A DNA stretch of 64,000 nucleotides. Origin: Ascaphus truei (Eukaryota > Chordata > Amphibia > Anura > Ascaphidae). Positions 26,301-38,300 of the stretch are shown here, in pieces. The stretch is from the NCBI GenBank assembly GCA_036426205.1, contig CM071568.1:227176777-227240776 (forward strand), in the 5' to 3' direction. The notes under the pieces are model-generated. The model saw only the letters and a program-made list of their open reading frames with translations, made no database searches and had not been told where the DNA came from. A program made the position numbers and the translations under genes. Positions within the stretch are counted from its first letter, which is position 1. Each line of letters begins with the position of its first letter.

Positions 26301-29300
26301 AATCAATCGTGCATCTATTTGCAGCACAAACTGCTGGGAATACTGGCCACAAATTATCACAAACAGGAAAGTGTTGCAAAGATCTTGCACTGCTGGGGAG
26401 GTGGGCTAAAACCTGCAATAGAAATCAAAGGATGCTCAGTATATTAAAACTCATTAAAAATGGCATTGAGTTGAATAATAAAAAAAAAATGCAGTAAGTA
26501 TTATCTAATACTACAGAACTAATGTAATTAAACAAAAACAACACATGTAGGATATTGATTGGATTGCTCCTATAAACGCTTATTCTACTTGTAATACTGT
26601 TATGCCTGTTTGTCTCCCACTACACCTGTAGATTGTATACTTTTGGGGACTGTGCCTTCCCTCCCAGACTGCAAACACTTACCAGTTGCTCTGTACACCA
26701 CTGCTTGTGTAGCACTATGGAAACTTCCATTGAGATATAATACTTGTGATCACGTTAAGTAAACTGGGTGAAGGCGGCTGCTGCTGCTGCTGCTGCTGTT
26801 GCTACTTTAAGTAAATAAATGAATAATTAAAAATCATAACGAGCAGGCGCAATTGCTGCCTTAAATTGTTTGGCATTGCATAGTGAACAGCTTTGTTTTA
26901 AACCTAACAAAATCCCTCACATCTATAAATGTAGCTGCCATTATTGTATTAGTTTGTGTGGTACAGCACATTAAACATGGCACAGTATGTATCCTGACTT
27001 GTAAAACTTTTAGTACAGTGAGTACCAAGTGAAGGCCAATTAAAGAAATATACCCTTCTCTAATTTTACAGTCTTTACAACATTTTCCCCAGAGCCAAAC
27101 TGAAGTGTACTGTAGTATCCTTACTAGCCAAGTCAATCCAACTGGCCAAATAAACCATTGTAACCTTGTGTGTTGGGATATTCAAAATTGTACATACACT
27201 GTATACTGCTAATGCAATAACAACGATGCTTTATTAAAATAAAATAAATATGTAATTGATGGGTGCTAAAAGCCATATTGGTCCCAGAAAGGGGACCAGC
27301 ACTGTCATACCTTTTAATCAACCAACATATCGAACGCACAAGGTTTTCTGGTACATAAGTGTTCTAGACTGCAGAGGTCTCTTCATCAGAACAACAAGCT
27401 CAAAGGATATCATTGCCAGGTAGCAGAATTTCAAAGAAAGCCCAAATTACATTATCCAAGACTGTTGAAAAATCTGTGAACGTCAACAAAGAATCAGTGA
27501 CTCTGAGAATCCCCTTTTATCTCTCTGGGAGGACGCATTCTGAGTCCAGTACATCATTGAGTTGCTGTGTACCGTTTCTAAATTAAAATCTAGTATTCTC
27601 TCTCTAGTGGTTTTCTATCCCTATTGCTACCTTGATGTAATTGCGGAACATGTTCCATGACCATTACCTTTAGAAAACATATATTATGTTCCATTGCTTG
27701 GCAGTGCGTAATCAAATGGGTTTTCTCTTGCCCTTAATAATTTTAGATTAGTATTCTTTAGACCTGCAGACCAAGCAATATCCTACATTTGTGTATTTAA
27801 ATAAATCTGTTCTGTACTATGAGAAAATACTTGTAGCATTTTTTTTAAACAACTCTGAATTACATTTTTAATGTATTATAATGTAACAAGCATTTTTTGT
27901 TTCTATAGCAACCATTTACAAAGTCACATCTCCTTTCTCTTCTGAAACAGGCTCTGGCACATCCATTTCTTAGCCCTGCCTACTCTCTAGCAGTGCACCA
28001 ATTGTATCTAGTGACTGCCTGGTCACATGATCTTCCCCACAGAACTTTGCATCTTTAATCCTCTTCTGCTGGACTGACAGCCATTTCGTGAACCCCTGAG
28101 CCGAATCTTCGCCGATCGATCACAGGAGAACAGATCGATTGGCAACTTAGCTAATTACTTATCATTGTATGAATTGTATTGATGCACATATTTAAGGGGT
28201 GGGGGGGGGGGGGGTAGGGGAACGGCAGCTGGACTGCTGCTTTAAACTGAGTTTTATATGCGTGAGTTTTACCAATATACAGTAATCTACAGGAGCATTT
28301 CATAAAGTAAAAAACATGAGTTGTAAGACAAATACATTGGTACATGTCAATAATATAGCTATAAATGTTGTATTTGTTACCATTATCTGGGTGGCAGAAG
28401 AAGAGATTTTGTATGAAGCTGTTACAGAGCATTTATGACACCTTAAGCAACTTAAACGTGAATTGGACACAAAGTGGGTTTTTTTTTGTTTGTTTTTTTA
28501 TTTATTGATATTGTCAACCCAATCCAGAGTCAAAGCTAGGTTGGTATCACATCTAAATGCCATTATTGGGGTTTCAGTACATAAAGAGCCTAGTATATTT
28601 TTCCCTGGGAGGCCATAGAGCATTTATAGTGTTTGACGGTACTGTACAAACCATGACACTATAACACGTTTAAGAAAACGTTTTTATTTTACACTCATGC
28701 CCTGTGCATTTCATTTCGTACAGTATAACATTTTTGTGTTCTAGTTTCGTTTCATTAACCAGGGACTATGGACAAAGTGTTCTTCCAAGAAATCATTACA
28801 CAAGCTGTTACAGAATACATTGCAAATTATTTCTCTTCCGGGCACTAATTATTTCAGGATAATTCCCCAAGCATAGCGAATCAGCAGCAATCACAAAGGA
28901 AAAAAAAACATTTCACTAGAAAAATCTCCACCAGAGTCCCCTGAAAAGAACCCAATAGAGATTGTCTGGCACACCATGTACTGTAGCACTATTTCAGGAG
29001 ATATGCCAGGTCGCAAAATAAAGATGAACTAACAAAGCAGCCATACTTTAATTACCCAGACCAGGGGTACAGGATTTTTTGCCAGTGTACAGGGGATGGG
29101 GAAAGTGAGTGGGGGAATCTGGAATGTGAAAAAATACCCAGCTTGAATAAATATTGAATATACAATGACATGTATAATTGCATTGTATTTGCAACATCGA
29201 GTGTCATTTCAGACAATCCACAGCCACGGTACATGCATTGTATGGGAGGGATGGTACAGAGACCCGCACAGTCAATATATAAAAGTTGATTCTCAGTAGG

Positions 29301-32300
29301 GAGAGTGAGAAAAGCAATTGTCTATGGTTTGGTCTGGTAAAAAAATTGAAGGAGAACAGAGGTGCATGATCACCTTTTGCCTTCCACATTCAATTAAATA
29401 TACAGTGCAGATACTTTTAGTGTAATGTTCAGCAGAATAGGCAGAGTGGCAATGAGACACAGCAGAAGGCCTGTGTAAACAGTGGATAATGCTGACATAA
29501 TGGTGGGCCCAGTTGGAACTGAAGAGCACAAGGCCACACGAGTATCAAGGTCACATACACTGGCCCTGTCTGGAATGCATATGCATTTCAATAACACATA
29601 CAGATGTAGCAGATCTTACCGCTCCCAGTAACACTGTGCATTGTGCTAACGCTACTCCGATATTTACAGCAAGAAATAGTGATACTCCATTGAAAGCAAT
29701 GGCATATTTATTTTTATGCATGCGTTATTTCCGTGTTAATTCACGTTAATGAGGGTAATTATTTGGTTGTGACATATGGTAGTTCAATTGCTTCTGCGAG
29801 GGGGCAAAGGCAGTAAAGAGGTAAATACACTACTCTGTGCAACTCTACGTTAACACACGCCAGCTGAGAAAGAGACAAAGCACAATTTTTCAATGCTGAG
29901 CATTAATGGGTACAATAATACCCACTACATCTGGACTGTAAATAACTAAAAGGTATACTTATAAAACTGTAAAATATAAAACTGCAATATTTTTACACAT
30001 CCTGCTTAAATGTAATATTTCAGAACAAATTTCCTCATCAGCTGTATTTCAACACTACTTGAACCCCACTACCTTTTATTGCCTCTTGATTTCATATCCC
30101 TCTTAAAATGGTTCATAGACTATTCTTACCTCCGAAGATCATTACAATAGAGCAGTTTTGCAGTAGAATGAAAGAGAGAGTTGTCTGATAATTCTATGCT
30201 CGTTTATTGACTACTTATTGATGTCAATTAGGTGGATGAAAGTAGAAGATTCCAAGTGTTTGCTTGGAGGAGGCCACAAGATCAGAGACTAGAAGTTATC
30301 TCGCGGTGCTCACTTTGTTATGGTAAGAAGTTTATGATCATCTTACAATATTCCATGCAAAATCAATTCAACTTGCACATAAATAATTAGTGCCTGGCTA
30401 TGACTGTTCAATAAAGGCCTTCATTTGTATTCTCACATGATATGGAATGCTTGTTAGAACTATGTTAAAGCATCAGTAACTCGTAATGTATATGTGTATA
30501 ATATATTATTATGTATGTTCATATATGTACATTTATATGGGAATGTTCTTTCATTTCATATGTTGGGGGGGAAAAAGATTGTTAATGGATATGGTGCTTA
30601 AAAGGCGCTAGACACCAACATTAAATCTAAGGTTTTGGTACAATAGAAGGGAAAAAAGCATTCATTTTTTTGTTTAAGAAAATGGGGTTTTCTCACCCAC
30701 TAGTTTCCCCTGACACGGGGAGTTTGTTTTGTATGTTGCGTCCATGATAGTTGGGTGCATAACGCACCCCATTTCCCCTTTTCTATGGAATTCTCTATGG
30801 TGGTATAATGGACATGGGTCCTACTAACTTTATCACATAGCGCAATTTAAAATACAAGTCTTCTAGTGGCTATTTTATACCCACACAGTAAGCAAAAGTT
30901 TAAATGCTGATAAATGATGTTTGCAAAGGAAGAGAAACTTCCAGAAAAAGTGAAATATATATTTAAAACAAGAGACTTAAAGCACTAATTTAACGTACAT
31001 AATAAAATACCATACAACAGAAAAGATGAATCATGCGACTCAGAGATGTGTGTAGAGCTTACAATGACCACATTGTATTTACCCATACAGAATTTGAGGT
31101 ATTGAACATAAGCCTATGAGCCTTCTTATTTCTATGTTCTGTTCTACTACAAAAGCCTGTGGAATTGTTTTATAGAATTCCCTGATAGAAATGAATTGTG
31201 TGTCAAATTAAACTTCAAAAACGGCTAGGGTCATGGACCACCAAGACTGCCAATGGGGCGGAGAGCCACGACAACCCTCCCGAGCTCAGCTTCTCTGGGG
31301 GGCCCACCCAGCCTATATCAGAAGTAGGTAACTGCCAGGCAGTAGGTAGCCCACTCACTATCCAAGTGATCATGTGGTCCTAGTACAGGAAGTCAAGTGG
31401 CACTCTGCTGTGGTCAGACTTCCGGCAGCAAAATGGTTACTTATTCCACTTTTTTCTGAGTATCTTCGGATATTAAGAAAAATCCTTTCACACTTGTGTG
31501 GTCTATAAATCAAGGCAACCAAAGTGGGTTTTAAAACACTCCACCACTTTACTCCTGTATATGCACCAGATATAAAAGGCATTACATCTTACATCTGATT
31601 GATATTGGTAACAAGGGAGGATAATATCACCTCATATACTTGGCTGAATTTGTGACAAGGGAAAAGGGGGTAAAACATCTTCTACTTTCATCCACCTGAT
31701 TGATGCCAATAGAAAAACAGCCCTTATATATGGTGGTGAAAATGTTTGGCTTCTTACAATGTTCCAATATTATTTTCAGATCATTGCAGGCCTGATGAGG
31801 AATGTGAACTGGATCCTCTACCACAAGCCGAAGTGGATATGGACATAGCTTTCATATTAGACAGCTCACGCAGTATCAGAAGCGATGACTTTGAGCGGGT
31901 AAAAAACTTTGTGAGCACCATGCTTGATCACTTTGTTATATCGTCCCAGCCTAGGGTGTCAAACACAGGGTCCCGAGTGACCCTGCTCCAACAAGCTGAA
32001 GCAGGCTTCATGCCAAACCGAAATATAAGTCCTGTTAAAACAGAGTTTGACCTTGTCACTTACAATAGTAGGAATCTGATGAAGAGACACATCCAGGAAT
32101 CTGTAACGCAGTTGGAAGGTCCGTCTGCAGTTGGTAGTGCGGTTCAGTGGGCCATTGAGAACATTTTCTTGAAAGCACCACGGCCGCGAAAGCACAAAGT
32201 CCTTTTCACCATCCTCGGCAGCAGAACAAGTTACTGGGACCGAGAAAAACTGAGGACGGTGTCCCGAGAAGCGAAATGCAAAGGATTTACAATGTTTGTC

Positions 32301-35300
32301 CTGGCATTCGGGAAAGAGATAAGTGACGACCAGTTGGCTGAACTTTCCAGTTTTCCACAAGACCAGCATTTGCTGCACTTGGTTAGTGTCTCAAAGCCTG
32401 AACTGGTGTACGCTCAGAAGTTTAGTCAGGCCTTTCTGAATCTTCTTAATCGTAAGTAGCACATCATTCATTTTCCACAGCAAAGGGGAATGGTTAACTG
32501 TTTACTGCATGAATGGCAGATCTGCCCAGACACACAGTCCCACCTTGTGAGACACGGTTTTGACCCTCTCTTGGTCTTCTGGTGGAGCTTAAAAATCACA
32601 AGGGGAGACCCCCACAGTGGGGCCATGTCCTGGCGGGCTTGGAATTGTGTCATCGCACTAGGGTGGGCAGGGCATGATGAAGCAAAATCATGCCATGGTG
32701 GGTGAGGCATGATTAAATAAGTAGCGTCATTGTGCCGGAGTGGGCGAGGGGTGGTGATGCAAATTTCGCACATGGACGTGGGAATAACACTGGAGGGAGA
32801 TTTTTTTAAATTGTCAGGTTTGGAGTTATTCACAGCCTGGAATGCTGTGTGTGGTTTTTTTTAGATTTTAGTTGTGTTAAGACTTGACACCACTTAGTAA
32901 CTTTGGGTAACTGCAACCAGACTAATAATGACAGAGCAGACGTATTAGACAAAATATGCTCATTTACAGAACCTTTAAGGTCGTGATCTGGTGGCGTCTG
33001 AAGCTAGTTCAACAATAAGGAAACTATTTTCCCTGCCCTCCTTGCAGCGTTACTTCCTGTAATGTATGATTGCATCTCGTTTGTACAAAAGGCTGAGCAG
33101 GAAGTAAACAGCCTATTTGACCTAAAGTTCAGGGGTCAACAAGCATTTTAAATGAAATTACAACAATATATATTTTAATGAAATACACCAATTGCATGAT
33201 AAATAGTATATACACACTAGAGAGGTGAGGAAGGGCTAGGGTGAGGGGGGGGGGGATGGGAGGGGGGACAGAGTTACATAAGTATCTCAAATCCAGAGAT
33301 GCCACCCTTCAAGGACCCGGGAATTCTGAAACATGCAAATGGCATTTTTACGGACATGAACGGATTTTTTTTTTGTGAGATTCCTTCTAAGTTAGTATGA
33401 GGTGACATCTCTGCACAACATATCCTGGCAGCACTGCCAGCAATACTGTTCACATCTGTAAGTGTTTCTAGAACTGCCTCATAGCAGACAGCGTTACGAG
33501 CTGATGTGAAGCTTTAAGCTGTAGCTTCTGACTGCACATGTTCTTAGATTACAGCATAGTACATACCCAGTACTGTACTTCCGATATGGACAAAAATGTG
33601 CACTTATTTAAGAAACTCTTAAGCTTTTTATGTAATTAGTACATTTAAATGCAATATATATTATATGTTGTCACTTGTTCACTCTACTTTTTGTAATTCT
33701 TGCCTTTGTGCCTTTCTCTTGCCTATTATCTAAGCCTAGAAGATATAAAATGTATGCGTGGATTCTTATTTCCAGGTGAAATTAATAGATACCCATCTTC
33801 AGCGATGCAAGGGGAGTGTGAGGGACGTGGAGACTCCAAGTTGTCTGTACTGCAAAGGTGGGTTCCAACTAGTGTAATATCCAGAACAGTGTCCCATGTA
33901 TTACTGACTTAGATATGTTGGTTTTTTTAATTACTATACACCGGTGGTCTATTAATTGTTATAAATTGCAAGCTGGGCAGGGTTCATTTACTTGATGTAG
34001 GCCTTTACATTATTTTTTTTTTAAATCTTGTTTAACCATGTCTTACAATTTTAAGACATAAAATGCATTTAATAGAAAAATGTACATTTTCAATTTGTCG
34101 CTATATATTTATGCACATTAAACCCAACGTGACTGCTGTACCCACTTACACATTGAAACAATAACTATATAGATAATAAAGAATCATATTTAAAATAAAA
34201 AAAATAAAACATTGAAATATAAAGAACTACTTAAAAAGGTCGAACTTTAGATTTACATGTCTGAACACTTTGCAATATAGGTGAAGAATATTAGGTCACA
34301 GAGTGTGGATATGTGTTTTACATGCTGCAGTAAGCTCAATGATGCTCAAACTAAAATCTGTCTCCTTATACCCCTAATAATGTGCTTCTCTTTTTAAACA
34401 CGGGTTATTCCTGCAGTGCTACTGACACAGGGTTGGATGAGCAATACAGTGAAGTTGAGCCAACTGAAGGTGTTCCAGAAGAGAATGGAGAGTATGTGGA
34501 AGGACTTACTGAAGAAGAGGGTGAATACAATTATGAGGATGAGGAGGAGGAGACAGAGAGCAATGGTGAACTGAGAACATTAGAAGAGACTGTGGGTGAA
34601 ACAACACAGACCAAGTTTATAGGCACGGGTATGTACTATGATATGCTGCCATCCTACAGTATGCTGCTTTGTCTACACATCTACAAATACTGTATCTCCT
34701 ACTTCCCACTTTTAAATATTACACATGCAGATAAACTGCAGAACATTATAGTAAATTGCACCTATGGCCGACATACAGAATAGCTGCAGTTTCACAGAGC
34801 ATTTAAAATGGTAATCCTTTTTTTTCTCTTTTATTTAGTAAACAACTCTGTAGTAAGTCTGAATCACAATTGTTTATCAAAGTTTCTTAACATTTTATTA
34901 AATTGTTTTCAATATTGTGGATTCTTTAAAAAAAAAAAAAAAAACTTTCCTTCAGAATTGTTGGATTAGTATGCGGAAACAAATAGCTAATATGATAAAT
35001 AGTAAATATGATTGTGTGAGAGGGTGGTGCCAAATACATGTTTTTAATGCAAATTGTATACCTTTTGGAGACACAAATCGCAAGCTGAGAATACACACAA
35101 TCGATTATGTGTATCAAAGCAAAACTGGAGAAATTCTGGGGCAAAATAACTGCACCGTATGTACAGTATCAAACAAAAAATGTTTTATCGAAAGTGACGT
35201 CTTCATGGTTGTCAGTGCATACGCAGAATCGACTTTCATCCCTCGCGCATGAGCAGAAATATGAGCGATGCTGCACACATCCGCAGAAATGGCCGGTGCC

Positions 35301-38300
35301 TTCTGCGCATGTGCAGAATCACCCGGCACAGCCTGCGCAGAAGTGGCTGGCTCCGCCTGCACATGCGTAGAATCACCCGACATAGCCTGCACATGCACAG
35401 AAGCCACCTGCACATGCACAGAAGCGGCAGGAGCCACTTGCAGATACACAGAAGCACACACTCATCAGCTCACGTACGCGCAGAAAAAACAAAGAGCCAG
35501 GTGGGAGGGGAGGGGGGGGAAGGGAGAGCATAAACCCGAGGAGGTACTGGGATCAGCATCACACACACACACACCTTTTGAAAGTAACGGCATACATACA
35601 TACTTTAAAATAAAAAATATATGTATCTTAGTTTAGTTATCATGTCAGTTTTTTAGTCAAAGAAGTTTCACTTAACATGTGCATGCTCGCCACACACACC
35701 CTTTTCTTTGCCTGAGAATTGCTCCACTTTTGCATTTATAGATATGCCCCAAATTGAGTTTCAGAATTTCTGTCAATTTTTTTAAATTTCTTCTCCAGTT
35801 TAAAATTCTTAATAAAATCTAAGCGAACCTGTTAGCCTATTTAAGGGTCTGGACAGTGTCAGCTTGAAGTTGCTGATATTCCTTTTGGCGCAATGAGCAG
35901 TAATGAGGCATTAGCAGAATACATTGCTGTACATGTCTAAGCACCGCCTAAATTGTGCTATGGGTTTCAAATGATACCATTAAAAAAAGTTTTAGGACTG
36001 CAGAACATTACCACTTAAAAAACAACACTAGTGACTTTGCCGATAATATTACATTACTAAATCATTTGATATTTAACATTAAACACGGTAATGGAGTAGT
36101 GAATATGGGACAGTTTGCTGCGGACGTAGTACAGTATATAGTATATTAGAACAATGGGAATATAGGCAGTAAATTATAGAGCATCAGTGAGCTACCCTGA
36201 TGTTGGAGAACTGTACTAATAATTTGTGCTTAAGAGATCTCTGCTGTATCTTAAAAGCCCCCTTATGTGGCCGTTTAATCAATTCTTTCTGCCAGCAAGT
36301 TTCTACTTGTGAAGGACATTTGAAGTGAAATGCAATATATGAAATCGCAGGATTATAGAACAGTAAGTTTAAAGGAGCTTTCCCTTTAATTGTTTTTTTT
36401 TACCTCCTCCACATGCTAGGTGGGGAAGCAGAGGGTCTCCAGTGTTGAACTGTGCTCATTCCAGCTCTGGGGCCCCCTGCTTCTTGATATACTTATATCA
36501 GAAGGTGATGCCAATACCTAATATCTGTTTAAAGGTCTCGCAGCGTTTTCTATTGGCCCGCAGGACCTCTTCTGTGTCCAGGGGGAGCTGCTACCGGCAG
36601 CCCCTTCAGATCTTGGGAAATAGGGGTTCCCGGAGCTGAAATCAATTCAGTTAAGCCCCAGAGAACAGCCTAACTTCAAACATACTGAAAAAAAATACAT
36701 ACGCACCCCCCCCCCTAAGAGGTAACACCACTTTAACTCGCATCTAATAAAATGTAAATCTGACACTCAGTGTTATATAGTAGGTTTATTTCTGTCACAC
36801 CATGGTAACAATGTTTTCACAATCCCTAGTTAGACTTAGTTTTCACAGACCATATTGTTGGGATGGAAAAGACTGGCACTTGGCAGACGCTTAGTAGCTG
36901 ACTTTTTAAAATGAAGGTCCTAGGAGATGTAGACGACATGCAGTGTAGGGAGTGGGATTGCTTTCCAGTAACGAGATTGCTTTTACATAGCATAAGTGTG
37001 ATTTAAAAGGCCTGAACCTGGAACAGTTGCAAAACAGATGGTTAACTGGTCAATTCTTCTCAGTTGCATTGTTTTTATGTACATTTCATATCAATATTTG
37101 CAATACCGTACACTACAAAATAACTATCTGCAGTCCTACACCCAGACTAGTAATCTGTGCGATTACAGATTATACATGAAGATTTAGTTGGCTACGCATG
37201 ACTCATACAGTATATACAATATGAATGGCCAACTTAAATCAATTCTTTTTTTAAATGTTAAAGCATCATTTACTGGTAATTAAGTTGCTTTGCTAACTGT
37301 GGGGCTTTGAATGTATGTAATGGAAAACACATCTGTTCTTTGCTTTGAATGCAAGAGGTGGAACTTCTAACAGATTAATGGTGGTAGCAAAGGGCTGCTT
37401 GCAATACTCAGAAACTGAACTCAAACGTGAGAAGTAAATATCACTACTGCTCAAACTACATTCATAATATAGTGTGGCTGATGTATCAGTGGAATGAATG
37501 TGCAAAGGGAAGTTTATTTTTTTCCCTTTACTCCATTCTCTGTGTGCATTTGTGTCAAATGTAAGAAAGCACATTTTTAGCCAAAAATGTCTCCAGTCTT
37601 GGTAGATATTTGTGTTACAAGGACATAGATGCAGAATGTGGTGCTGTACATCTCATTATAATCGGAACCTATTCACAACCAACACACATGGGGCAGAAAC
37701 TGGAGCAAAGACCTTGATACATTGATTCAAAGAAACAAAAGATGAAATTAAGAAATGTTGCTGAAAATTTGCCCTGATATATCACCCACTCAAATGTAGA
37801 CACTACAGTGTACAATCATAAGAATACATAGTTGAGATCCATGCGAGACATAAGCACCAGTCACAGACATAAGTACAAACATGTGGTATTTCATATCACA
37901 ATCTGGTGTATTTACTTAATAATAATAGGTAATTTGTAATTATGTCAACATATTGGATCTGAACTAAACCAACATGACGTATCATACTTGCTATCTACGA
38001 TTACTTATCAACTTCCAATGTAAGTAAAGTAATTGGAAAACGATAGAAATTAAAGTTTTTTCTTATCCAAATTGTTTTAGTTGCAGACAATTGCATTTTG
38101 GATGTGAATCATGGCACAAGTTGCAGGGACTATCAGCGCATGTGGTATTATATAAAAGATATTGATGCATGCTCCCAGTTCTGGTATGGAGGTTGTGATG
38201 GTAATGGAAACAAATTTAGCTCGGAAAATGAGTGCCTGCAGGCTTGCTCTTCCAAACGTAAGTTTTTAGTCCAAAGAGAATAACCTTGTACCAGTAAGAT

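Larger units (their letters stand above)
23354..30231 (+). other. 6.9-kb intron inside the C1 domain
   Basis: Holds a fold-back repeat copy (23860-24240), a GC-rich and CA-rich element (24460-26130), an inverted pair of one repeat family (26210-26515 and 27830-28170) and a decayed Penelope-like fragment (27180-28440), all listed separately. The stretch 28440-30231 shows no exon and no element I can name. Confidence 0.8.
34629..38080 (+). other. Intron before Kunitz 1
   Basis: Contains a minisatellite at 35220-35470 within a repeat ending near 35690, and a fold-back copy at 36379-36680. The rest is unremarkable. A further small exon could be hidden here, but none is needed for the frame. Confidence 0.6.

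Noticed and set aside
34382..34783. Extension of exon 20 beyond 34628 to a stop
   Set aside because: A good gtatgt donor at 34629 and phase match to Kunitz 1 favour splicing; read-through would lose both Kunitz domains.
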